Part shown: in pieces, positions 16,895 to 25,314 of the stretch | Layout: each line of letters opens with the position of its first letter | Position numbering within the stretch: the first letter of the stretch is position 1 | Assembly: GCA_947383275.1 (NCBI GenBank) | Contig: CANDCW010000006.1 | Coordinates: forward strand, 1-60,130 | Direction of reading: 5' to 3' | DNA length: 60,130 nucleotides | Source of the DNA: an uncultured Bacillota bacterium | GTDB taxonomy: Bacteria > Bacillota > Clostridia > Oscillospirales > Oscillospiraceae | Translations under genes and position numbers: made by a program | The notes under the pieces: model-generated | The model's input: only the letters and a program-made list of their open reading frames with translations | The model's database searches: none | What the model was told of the DNA's origin: nothing

Positions 16895-18256
16895 TCAGGA
16901 AGGGAATGGGGCGTATTGGTCAAACTGACTGTCGGGCACCGTGTAGGCGTAGAAGCGCCTGGGCTCCCGGGTCAGGAGCTGTGTTGCGCCATCGCAGGCT
17001 TCCATCACATACCCCTCCCGTACGTCCCGATTTTCCCAAGCTGTTCGCATGTCGCTGCCAATGTTGCACATGACGCTCCCCTCCGCCACCTCTTCCTTGA
17101 TCCAGGCCCGGGCGGTGCAGAAGACATATTCCACCTGCCGGCCGCTTAAACTGTCACTGTTTTTCGTCCAGCAGTGCAGCCCCCATTTTCTCGTTTTTTC
17201 AGATGAGATAGGCCGGAACAGATCCTCTTTTTTCAGCGTGACCTCCACCCAGCCTCCACAGTCCTTCACAGACGACTCAGACAGTTCATCGTTCGCCCCA
17301 TCCCAGGACATGCGGTACAATCCGCCGTCTTCAAAGCCCAGAGCCGCAGAGCGCCACTCGGTATCGTGTTTCACCGAATAGCTGACGGACATATCCGCAA
17401 TACAGACTGTCACCTGATCGGGAAAGTCCTTCTCTTCCACCGCCGGCTGCACCGTCAGCCACACATTGAGATGCTCTCGGGTCTTGTCAAACCGGAACTC
17501 GGAACGGGGGGATATATTCCCGGAAAACTCTGCGCTGTCCTGCCAGCCGTGAACCGCCGGCAGGCAGGTGATCCAGTGCATGCTCCGCCAGATCTCATCG
17601 TGAAAGTGCGCCTCGTCGATCCAGCCGTAATTCTGATAGTTCAGCACACCGGCGCTCCCAGACGCAAGGTAGTAGGTAGTGCCGCCCTTCCACTCTTTCA
17701 GCCAGATTTTTCCCGGCCCGGCGATGTCCTTGATCTTCGCCGCTGTCAGCTGGCTGATCATATAATCCCCCTCTGGGAGATATAGCCGGCCCTTCCCCGC
17801 GGCGATAGCCGCCTCAAAGGCCGCGCTGTCGTCGGCGGCCGGAACGGACGCGTTCAAGTCCACTCCCTCATAGGCCACTACAACGTCTCCCACAGCCGGG
17901 GTATAGCGCTTGGCTCCCGGACGCACTTGGGATACGCAGATCTGTCTCTCCCCCGGGGTTTGGCTGTCCGGCACAATCATATACGTTGCATTGGGAGCAG
18001 CCTCACCAAAGTAGGGCGTATAGAAGTCCGCCGTAACCAGCTTGGAATAGTGCCCGGCCCGGTAGCTCCACTCGTCCTCAGGCTCACCCATATGGTGGCG
18101 GTATGCGGCATTCCCCACAGCGCCATAATTTTGTACATTTGCCCAAAGCGGCTCCTCCGCCCCCTGGAGTTTATCTCCCACAGGCGCGCCATTCTGTCCC
18201 ATTGCCGCACCGCTGCACAGCAAAAGCAGCAGGATATACAAGATCAACCGCCTCAA
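16895..18256 (-). CDS. Secreted protein with pectin-lyase-like N-terminal signature
   Basis: 453 residues with a clear signal peptide (about 1-20, LILYILLLLLCSGAAMG). A segment NVQNYGAVGNA followed by DDSAAFEAAIAAGKGRLYLP and EGDYMIS is the opening of pectate-lyase_3/GH28-type right-handed beta-helix proteins. The repetitive coils that should follow are not seen; the C-terminal half looks like a beta-sandwich with Trp-rich strands. It may bind or trim the polysaccharide, or be a remnant. TTG start overlapping the flippase stop (TTGA). The substrate is unknown. Confidence 0.65.
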   Translation of the reverse strand: MRRLILYILLLLLCSGAAMGQNGAPVGDKLQGAEEPLWANVQNYGAVGNAAYRHHMGEPEDEWSYRAGHYSKLVTADFYTPYFGEAAPNATYMIVPDSQTPGERQICVSQVRPGAKRYTPAVGDVVVAYEGVDLNASVPAADDSAAFEAAIAAGKGRLYLPEGDYMISQLTAAKIKDIAGPGKIWLKEWKGGTTYYLASGSAGVLNYQNYGWIDEAHFHDEIWRSMHWITCLPAVHGWQDSAEFSGNISPRSEFRFDKTREHLNVWLTVQPAVEEKDFPDQVTVCIADMSVSYSVKHDTEWRSAALGFEDGGLYRMSWDGANDELSESSVKDCGGWVEVTLKKEDLFRPISSEKTRKWGLHCWTKNSDSLSGRQVEYVFCTARAWIKEEVAEGSVMCNIGSDMRTAWENRDVREGYVMEACDGATQLLTREPRRFYAYTVPDSQFDQYAPFPS

Positions 18257-19806
18257 TCGGTTCTCCCCCTTGTCAGCTTAACATGTTTCAAAACCTGTCT
18301 GGCATAGGCAAACAGCTCCCTGCACTCTCTGGTCCAGCCGAACAGGGCCAGCATCAGCCCACCGTATACCGCCGTACAAGCCAAACCCTTGACCACAAAG
18401 CCAGCCAAATTGGAAACTTCCATCCGCCCGCAGAGCTGTTGCGTTGCGTAACCTGCCAACACCATGCCAGCTGTCCAGCGGAAATACCGTGTGAAATAAC
18501 CAGCCAAGTACTTTCGGTGGTGCTCCTTCCATCCGTAGCAAATCAGAACCACCGGGTCCACCCAAAAAGGAATCAGGACCAGATCGATTACCGTAGCCCC
18601 CAGGATGCCGTCCAGCCCGAACCGTGCCGCCAAAAGGATGGAGAGGGTAAAATTGACAAACACCTCCACCAGCGCCTTGTAGCGGTCGTACCAGAAAATA
18701 CCCTGCGCGTTGCGGAACTTCTGCGTCACCGTGCGCATACCGGTCATGTAGAACTGCGCCAGAAGCAACAGCGCCGTCCGCCGGGGCAAAAGATAGCTGG
18801 GGCCGAAATACAGCAGGATAAAGGGTTCGAACAGGAGCAGCATCGCCACAGCGCCGTAGGAATACAGCAAAAACGCACCGAAATTCAGCGTTGAAAAAAT
18901 ATGGTAGCGCCGTTCTCCGTCTGGCTCCGTTGCGATCAAGTTCCCCACGCTGGCGGAGATCCCCTCAAAAAGCCTGTCAATGATACCGCCCACATTGCTG
19001 GAGATCAGCTTGTAATTGGAATACACTCCGGTGGCTCCCAGGCTGACCAGTGCGGAGATCAGGATGCTGTCCACGCTGTAAACCATCATCCCCGCCGCCT
19101 TGTGGATGAACAGCGCCTTGACGTTACGGAAAATTTCCCGTCTCTCCTCCTGTTCCGGATAGCTGGTTTTGTCCTCCTTGAGATAGGGGTACATCCGCTC
19201 CGCCCGCCGGGAGGCAAACAGATTAGGCAGCAGCCCGCACAGAATCTGAACCGCCAGGTATAGGAAAAAATTTCGGGTGGCAATCAGAACAACGATCTGT
19301 CCGGCATAGCGCAGAAGGGTAAAAACATTGGTATAGATGCTGCAAATATACTGTTTTTGATGCGCCTCAATAAGGGCGGTCTTGTAGACGAAAAAGTAGG
19401 AGGCCACTGACTGGCTCAGATACATCAGGTAGATCAAAACAATGTGGTCAACGGGCCGTTCCGTGCGGATCAGCAGATTTAAAAACGGGAGCAGGGCCAG
19501 TCCCAGCGCCGCCACGGCGGCGGCCACGTACCGGTACAGCTTCCGGTACAGATTCATCAGCCTTTGGATTTCTCTCCGATCCTCCCGGGCCACAGGGGCG
19601 TACAGCGCGTACATGATCGCCGTGCCAATACCCAGGTCCGCCAAGGACAGCACGGTCAGCACATTGCTGAACAATCCGTTGACTCCCAAATATTCGCTGG
19701 GCATAAACCGCGCCAGAATGGACCGGCTTGCAATGGCCAAAATCAGGTTCAGCAGCTGTCCCAACAGCCCGACCGCCATATTCACAACGGATTTTTGCGT
19801 TCTCAT
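18253..19806 (-). CDS. Wzx-type polysaccharide flippase (MATE/MOP superfamily)
   Basis: Membrane protein of about 517 residues with roughly 12-14 hydrophobic segments, starting MRTQKSVVNMAVGLLGQ and continuing with RSILARFMPSEYLGVNGLF, typical of oligosaccharide flippases. It would move the lipid-linked repeat unit across the membrane for the Wzy-like polymerase. The ATG at 19806 overlaps the stop of the upstream GT2 gene as ATGA; a longer in-frame start at 19863 is less likely. Confidence 0.9.
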   Translation of the reverse strand: MRTQKSVVNMAVGLLGQLLNLILAIASRSILARFMPSEYLGVNGLFSNVLTVLSLADLGIGTAIMYALYAPVAREDRREIQRLMNLYRKLYRYVAAAVAALGLALLPFLNLLIRTERPVDHIVLIYLMYLSQSVASYFFVYKTALIEAHQKQYICSIYTNVFTLLRYAGQIVVLIATRNFFLYLAVQILCGLLPNLFASRRAERMYPYLKEDKTSYPEQEERREIFRNVKALFIHKAAGMMVYSVDSILISALVSLGATGVYSNYKLISSNVGGIIDRLFEGISASVGNLIATEPDGERRYHIFSTLNFGAFLLYSYGAVAMLLLFEPFILLYFGPSYLLPRRTALLLLAQFYMTGMRTVTQKFRNAQGIFWYDRYKALVEVFVNFTLSILLAARFGLDGILGATVIDLVLIPFWVDPVVLICYGWKEHHRKYLAGYFTRYFRWTAGMVLAGYATQQLCGRMEVSNLAGFVVKGLACTAVYGGLMLALFGWTRECRELFAYARQVLKHVKLTRGRTD

Positions 19807-20843
19807 GGCAAACGTGTCCTGACCGCAATAAAAAGTTGGAGATACCACCCAACCGGGTAGCAAAAACTGACCGCGTCAATCGCCCGTTTTTTCAGGGGCC
19901 CCCGGCGGACCAGCCGCCTCCAGCGCATCGGGTAGGGATATAGGCCCTGTGCCCGAAGCGCGTCCACCGTCCGGCGGAGCATCTCCCGCTCCCCCTTATA
20001 CAGCAGAAAGTTCAGTATGCCCTGCACCTCATCGATCACCCTGTTCTCCAGTTCTCCTTCCGTTACAGCAGCCCTGAGCCGGGGAGGCGTCCCGGCCCGG
20101 AAGCCGCGCAGAACGGCCTGATGACGCGCGGCCAGCTTGAGCCGGCCCCCGATGTATTGTGGGAACACTTTGCTGCTCATAAAGGTTCTTAAAATACTGT
20201 CGGCGCGTTGGCGGTAATAGTACAGCCTCTGGTCTAAATATCCGCAGGAGGCCGCGCAGCGGTCCAGCCAATAATTAAATTCCTCGTCCTCAAACAAAAC
20301 GCCCTCCGGAAAGGTCAGTCCGTACTCCAGCAGAACCGAGCGCCGGATCAGGTAGTTCCATGCCGTTCGCCAGGCTGGCACAGCCCTGTGCCGCCTCATC
20401 TCCAGCGGATCCTGGAACAGGACTAGCCGGTCCGGGCTGACCCCCTGCCCGGAACACGCAACCGCTTGCCCATCCTCAAAGCGCTGATAGTCAAACAGGA
20501 GCTGGTCCAGGCCGTGTTCATCCGCCAGCTGGTACAGCAGACCCAGGACGCCCCGCTCCAGCAGGTCATCTGAATCAATAAAGTACACATACTCCCCCGC
20601 CGCGGCTCGGATACCTGTGTTTCTAGCCGCGCTCAGGCCCCGATTCCCCTGGTGGATCACGGCAACCTGCCGGTACCGCCTGGCATAGTCCTCTGCAATC
20701 CCGCCGCTGCGGTCGGTACTGCCGTCGTCCACGCAGAGGATCTCATAATCTGAGTCAGACAAGCCCTGCTCCAGAAGGGAGTCCAAACACTCCGCAACAT
20801 ACCTCTCCACATTGTAAACCGGAACGACAATAGACAGCTTCAT
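19803..20843 (-). CDS. Family 2 glycosyltransferase
   Basis: GT2 enzyme of 346 residues. LSIVVPVYNVERYVAECLDS, LCVDDGSTDRS and the DXD motif in FIDSDDLLERG mark the donor-binding domain. The C-terminus has a hydrophobic patch (SFCYPVGWYLQLFIAVRT) that may sit on the membrane. It is followed by the flippase with a 4-base overlap. Confidence 0.92.
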   Translation of the reverse strand: MKLSIVVPVYNVERYVAECLDSLLEQGLSDSDYEILCVDDGSTDRSGGIAEDYARRYRQVAVIHQGNRGLSAARNTGIRAAAGEYVYFIDSDDLLERGVLGLLYQLADEHGLDQLLFDYQRFEDGQAVACSGQGVSPDRLVLFQDPLEMRRHRAVPAWRTAWNYLIRRSVLLEYGLTFPEGVLFEDEEFNYWLDRCAASCGYLDQRLYYYRQRADSILRTFMSSKVFPQYIGGRLKLAARHQAVLRGFRAGTPPRLRAAVTEGELENRVIDEVQGILNFLLYKGEREMLRRTVDALRAQGLYPYPMRWRRLVRRGPLKKRAIDAVSFCYPVGWYLQLFIAVRTRLP

Positions 20844-20853
20844 GCTCTCCCCC

Positions 20854-21936
20854 CTAGCCGTGCATCAACTTGTTTTTCCATGTTCGTAGCGAGATAAACC
20901 AGCGCTGGAACCGGTTCGCCCGGCAGTAGGCTCTGGAATCCCTTGTCAAAATATAGTGGTAAAGGCCGTTGACCTGCCCGCCCAGCCTCCAGCCGCACGC
21001 CTTTCGGATACCAGCCCGGTCTTGCGCCGCCAACCGCGCCTGCTCCAGCAGATAGTCCCAGTCCACAGAGGCCTCAAGGCAGCGGACCGCCTGCACCAGC
21101 CCCCGCTCCTCTGGCCCCGTCTGGGTGAAATTCCACAGGAGCACAGAGAGAACCGTCCCCCCATAGAGGTAAAAGGGCCGGAACAGCGGCTGGCTGGAAA
21201 GCGCCCGATCCTGACGCCGGGCCATATGCAGGACGCCGTTGAGCTGTTTTTCCAGGTCGTTTGTGTGCATGGCGGACGCGCCATGCTGCCGGTAGGCATA
21301 CAGCGGCTTGGGGACATAGTACAAATTCCGGCAGTGGGACAGATACCGAACGAAAAAATCCAGGTCCTCAAAGAGCGTCAATCCTGTGTCAAACCGCAGA
21401 TGGAACCGCCCGATTATATCCCTCCGAAACACCCGGCAGTAGACTGACCAACCCACCCTGCAAGGCAAAACCCAGCGGCACAAAAACCGCCGTTTTTCCG
21501 CCTCCGATGGAAATTGAAAGAGCTCCCGCTTCCACCGGCCGAAGTAAATGTCCTCCGCGCCCTCCTGCACAATGTTCATTCCCCAGGCGCACAGATCATA
21601 GCCGCCTGCCTCCATGATGGAAACCGTTTCCTCCACCATAGTCTCAAGCGCCCAGTCGTCCCCATCCAGAAAATAGAGGTAATCGCCCTTTGCCATGTCC
21701 AGCCCCGCGTTTCGCGCCGCGCTCACGCCGCTGTTTTGCTGGTGGACCGCCCGCACGCGGGCATCCTTTTGGGCAAACCCGTCGCAAAGGCGCCCGCTGC
21801 CATCTGTCGATCCGTCATCCAACAGGATGACCTCTAAATTAGAATACGTCTGCCTGAGGACAGACTCCACACATGCTGTCAAATAGGGTTCCACATTGTA
21901 GACCGGAACGATCACGCTGATTAAAGGACCGCTCAT
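20854..21936 (-). CDS. Family 2 glycosyltransferase
   Basis: GT2 enzyme of 360 residues with PLISVIVPVYNVEPYLTACV at the start, ILLDDGSTDGS and the metal site FLDGDDWALETM. The C-terminal region is rich in Arg/Tyr and ends in a basic tail (RFQRWFISLRTWKNKLMHG). It lies 10 bases before the next GT2 gene in the operon. Donor and acceptor cannot be deduced. Confidence 0.92.
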   Translation of the reverse strand: MSGPLISVIVPVYNVEPYLTACVESVLRQTYSNLEVILLDDGSTDGSGRLCDGFAQKDARVRAVHQQNSGVSAARNAGLDMAKGDYLYFLDGDDWALETMVEETVSIMEAGGYDLCAWGMNIVQEGAEDIYFGRWKRELFQFPSEAEKRRFLCRWVLPCRVGWSVYCRVFRRDIIGRFHLRFDTGLTLFEDLDFFVRYLSHCRNLYYVPKPLYAYRQHGASAMHTNDLEKQLNGVLHMARRQDRALSSQPLFRPFYLYGGTVLSVLLWNFTQTGPEERGLVQAVRCLEASVDWDYLLEQARLAAQDRAGIRKACGWRLGGQVNGLYHYILTRDSRAYCRANRFQRWFISLRTWKNKLMHG

Positions 21937-21960
21937 AGCATACCGCCTCCCCAGGCATGT

Positions 21961-23010
21961 TTATTTTTCAGAACAGAAGCGCCGTCTCAGACGGACCAGG
22001 ACCAACAGCGCCCACACCTGCCTGAATGCTAAAAATCCAGAAAAGACGGCCTGCATCCAGGGCATTTTCCACCAGGGGTAGCCGTCCAGCGCCCCGCGCA
22101 GCTTCCGATTGGACACAATCTCCCCAACCTTCTCCCGCAGCGGATAGGCCCGGTCCACAAAGTCGCGGTAGTCCACCTCCTGGACAATATCGTACCTGGC
22201 CCGACCGATCAGCAGGCGGGCCAATGGCAGCCGAAACCGCTTCGCATCCCCCGGATACCACCGTTCCAGTCGCTCCTCCACAGCCTGGTATAGGACACAG
22301 TCCTGGGCAAAACGGTCCTCCCGGTGGCGTTTTGAAAGAGAACTGTTGTTGGTGCAGTAAAAATAGGAGGCATCTGTTGTGGCTATGGCACTGTCCGCCC
22401 ACCGCAAAAAGTCCATGTTGAAAATCAGGTCCTCTGAGATGACGCGCCGCTCTGACACAAATTGGAGCCCGCCGCGTTGAATCACCAGCCGGCGGTACAG
22501 CCTTCCGCAGGCACTGACGCCATACTTGGAGTCCAGCTGTTCCCCCGGCTGTGTGCCTACCGTATCCAGCAGCAGCCGCGCCATCTCCTCCGGAGTATGG
22601 AATACCTGTTCGCAGGGAGCCGGGCAAGGTCTTGTTCCGCCGTCCGGCCCCACAATGGTATGGCCTCCAATGACCAGGTCGGCCCCAGACCGCTCCGCCG
22701 CCTCGCTCAGGTTTTTCAGCAAATCCGGGCCATAATAGTCGTCCGGGTCTAAAAACAACACATACTCCCCCGACGCCTCTGCCATGCCGCTGTTGCGCGC
22801 CATCCCCAGCCCGCCGTTCTCCCGGTGGATTACCTGAGTCCGGGGGAGCTTGGCCGCAAAACAGTCGCACAGCTGTCCACTGCCATCCGTAGAACCATCG
22901 TCCACCAGAATAAGCTCCCAATCTGAATAGGTCTGGCCCGCCAGAGAGGCGATACAGCGGTCCAAATACTGTTTCACATTATAAACCGGTATAACCACAC
23001 TGATCTTCAC
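21961..23010 (-). CDS. Family 2 glycosyltransferase
   Basis: GT2 enzyme of 349 residues. MKISVVIPVYNVKQYLDRCI, LILVDDGSTDGSGQL and the metal-binding DPDD in FLDPDDYYGPDLL are visible. The GTG start overlaps the stop of the upstream gene as GTGA, so translation is coupled. Confidence 0.92.
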   Translation of the reverse strand: MKISVVIPVYNVKQYLDRCIASLAGQTYSDWELILVDDGSTDGSGQLCDCFAAKLPRTQVIHRENGGLGMARNSGMAEASGEYVLFLDPDDYYGPDLLKNLSEAAERSGADLVIGGHTIVGPDGGTRPCPAPCEQVFHTPEEMARLLLDTVGTQPGEQLDSKYGVSACGRLYRRLVIQRGGLQFVSERRVISEDLIFNMDFLRWADSAIATTDASYFYCTNNSSLSKRHREDRFAQDCVLYQAVEERLERWYPGDAKRFRLPLARLLIGRARYDIVQEVDYRDFVDRAYPLREKVGEIVSNRKLRGALDGYPWWKMPWMQAVFSGFLAFRQVWALLVLVRLRRRFCSEK

Positions 23011-24062
23011 AGCGTTTCCTCCCTGCCTTCAAGTTCCGGAAATACCTGGCGCAGCGCATTGGCCATCACGCGGTCGGGACGCCCGCTGGCCTGATAGTAC
23101 GCCTGATTGGCCAGCGCCATTTCATAGATCCGCTGCGGGTCTCCCATTAACCGCTCCACTTGCGTCAAACAGCCCTCCACATCGGCAAAGGGCAGGTAGT
23201 TGACCCCCGCCCGAAAGTTCCCCGGCACTTGGAAACAGAACGCTTCGTTGACAATAGCCTTGGAGGCCGCCACATACTCCGCCGTCTTCCAGCCGATCGA
23301 GTTGTGCAGTCCGGTTGAGCCGATGCAGATATCCGCTTTGTGCATCGTCTCCAAATAACGCTTCCGGCTGGTTGCGCCGATTCCCACCATCAGCCCGCCG
23401 CACCGCCCTACCTCCTTGGGATCAAACTGAATCCCGCCGGTAAAACGGGGCCCGTAGCGCTTTTTCAGCTCAGACACCAGCTTAATCCGGCTCAAATTCA
23501 GCTGCACAACGCTCTCATAGAGCTCGTCCCCCTCCGGCGCGTGCCACAGCCGGGTATAAAACAGGACTGCCGGCTTCTTCCGGTACACCGGTCCGCGCTC
23601 AAATTTGTCCGGCGTAAAATAGCTGCGGGGCGCACCGTTGAAAGTCCGCTGGAACAGATCCCTCCTCCGTTCCCTCCAGGAGGACGGCTGGTCGATGGGG
23701 TTTCCCGGATAGGAGACGTGAAAATGAAATCCAAGGGGGCGAACCCGGTTCAGCAGCTCTGGCAGGAGCTGCTGGTTTTTCTCCGGAGAAAAACTGCGCC
23801 GGAAAATCATGTCCGCCTGGCTCGCCAGCTGCGGCTGAGCCCGTTCCACTTCCCATCCGTATCCGTCCGCCAAGTCAAACAGCACCCGTTTCCCCCTGCC
23901 GCACACTTCCAGCAGCGGCGCGTAGGGCAGCCGCTTCCGGTTTTGTCCGTCAATTTCAATGGAAAGGCAGACCTTTTTCTGCTCTGCAAGCATCAGCAGC
24001 CCTGTCACCGGCATGCTGAGGTGGGGCGTTTTCGCGATGCAGTATACGCTCAGCTCAAGCAT
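23007..24062 (-). CDS. Putative glycosyltransferase (GT-B-like), unclassified
   Basis: 351 residues with no membrane segment. The C-terminal half (DICIGSTGLHNSIGWKTAEY, then VAASKAIVNE and VPGNFRAGVNYLPF) resembles the donor-binding domain of GT-B glycosyltransferases. The N-terminal half is not recognised. Position between the polymerase candidate and a GT2 gene supports a role in building the repeat unit. It overlaps the polymerase gene by 8 bases. Confidence 0.6.
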   Translation of the reverse strand: MLELSVYCIAKTPHLSMPVTGLLMLAEQKKVCLSIEIDGQNRKRLPYAPLLEVCGRGKRVLFDLADGYGWEVERAQPQLASQADMIFRRSFSPEKNQQLLPELLNRVRPLGFHFHVSYPGNPIDQPSSWRERRRDLFQRTFNGAPRSYFTPDKFERGPVYRKKPAVLFYTRLWHAPEGDELYESVVQLNLSRIKLVSELKKRYGPRFTGGIQFDPKEVGRCGGLMVGIGATSRKRYLETMHKADICIGSTGLHNSIGWKTAEYVAASKAIVNEAFCFQVPGNFRAGVNYLPFADVEGCLTQVERLMGDPQRIYEMALANQAYYQASGRPDRVMANALRQVFPELEGREETL

Positions 24063-25314
24063 AGCCCGCCTCCTGTTCCTCCAGCAGACAGCTCATCAGG
24101 CAGATCGACAGCGCGCCAGTCACATAAATATAATAAAGGGTATTGTCCGTCATAGCGGTAACCAGAACATAGACCTGAAGGCTCAGGCACAATATACCGT
24201 CCTTCAATCCCTTTCTCCGGTATATGTTCCAAACCCGCAGCGGGAAATAGCACAGCATCCACCCCCAAAAGCCCCAAAAGCCCACGTCGATATAGATCAT
24301 CAAAATATCGTTATGCAGCGCGCGGATGGTGTACTCGGCAGGCAGGTCGGAGAACAGCCGGGTTACAAACCCCGCACCGTTCCCAAAAAAGTCCGGCCCG
24401 ATCCAATAGTATTGGTCAATGAATTCGCTCAGCTCCTTTCGACCCATGGTATTCAATCCGAATCGCTGGGAGAGGTAGTCAAAAATGCCGCGCTCTACCA
24501 AGCAAATGTACAAAAACGCGATGCCAATCACCAAAAAGGAGGCCGCCAGCAGCCAGAACGCGCCGCTGCTCCTCCGCGTCAACACCCGCAGCAGCAGGCT
24601 GACCAGCACGGCCGCTGCTACCGCCACAGCGCCGATTCGTTTGAATCCGGACAAAAAGCAGAACAGAGCGGGCCCCAGAAGCAGCATAGCCGCCCGATCC
24701 CGCCGGCACTCCTTCCAGTTTATCGCGTAAAACACCAGATAGACGCCCAGCGCAAAGGTCAGCTCGTGGATTTCCATCTGCTGGATCACCGGACCGGTTT
24801 CGTTGGCAAAGGTCACAACCAAGGCGCGCAGCTCCTGGAGGTAGACGGAAAGACCGTTTCCCCGGATTACCTGCGCCACTGTGATAAAATTTGCCCCCAA
24901 CATCGCCGCTAGATTGAGCCAGAGCCCCCTTCTGCCAAAGGTGTAGAGAATTCCCGCCATAGCTAAAATCATGGCAAGTCCGTATATCTGGTCAGACAGT
25001 CCCCGCCTGATTTGGCTCATACGCTGTATCTGAAACACCCAAAGCGGTACGGATGCCATCAAAATCGCCACGTGGGGCAGACTGAGCACAACGATATGCC
25101 TCAGCAGGCATCCGCCCCGGCCCAAATCAGTTCGGACCAGAAAGATCAAAAAACTCAGCGCCGCCAGCACTGCCGCCAGGACAAACTTGTACATAAAGTG
25201 AATCCCCAGATTGATGTACTCATCATGGAAATAATACATACCGCAGGCCAAAAAAAAGTAGACAGCCGCCAAACACTGATCGGGCCAGTTATACCCCCTG
25301 CTATTGGTCTTCAT
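24055..25314 (-). CDS. O-antigen/exopolysaccharide polymerase-like membrane protein (Wzy candidate)
   Basis: 419 residues with about ten hydrophobic segments and a larger extracytoplasmic loop between about residues 265 and 340 that contains AEYTIRALHNDILMIYIDVG. This 'HND' arrangement followed by a membrane helix is typical of Wzy/WaaL-type polymerases. With a Wzx flippase and Wzz-type proteins in the same operon, it is the obvious polymerase. Its start overlaps the Wzz-GGDEF gene by 14 bases. Confidence 0.75.
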   Translation of the reverse strand: MKTNSRGYNWPDQCLAAVYFFLACGMYYFHDEYINLGIHFMYKFVLAAVLAALSFLIFLVRTDLGRGGCLLRHIVVLSLPHVAILMASVPLWVFQIQRMSQIRRGLSDQIYGLAMILAMAGILYTFGRRGLWLNLAAMLGANFITVAQVIRGNGLSVYLQELRALVVTFANETGPVIQQMEIHELTFALGVYLVFYAINWKECRRDRAAMLLLGPALFCFLSGFKRIGAVAVAAAVLVSLLLRVLTRRSSGAFWLLAASFLVIGIAFLYICLVERGIFDYLSQRFGLNTMGRKELSEFIDQYYWIGPDFFGNGAGFVTRLFSDLPAEYTIRALHNDILMIYIDVGFWGFWGWMLCYFPLRVWNIYRRKGLKDGILCLSLQVYVLVTAMTDNTLYYIYVTGALSICLMSCLLEEQEAGYA

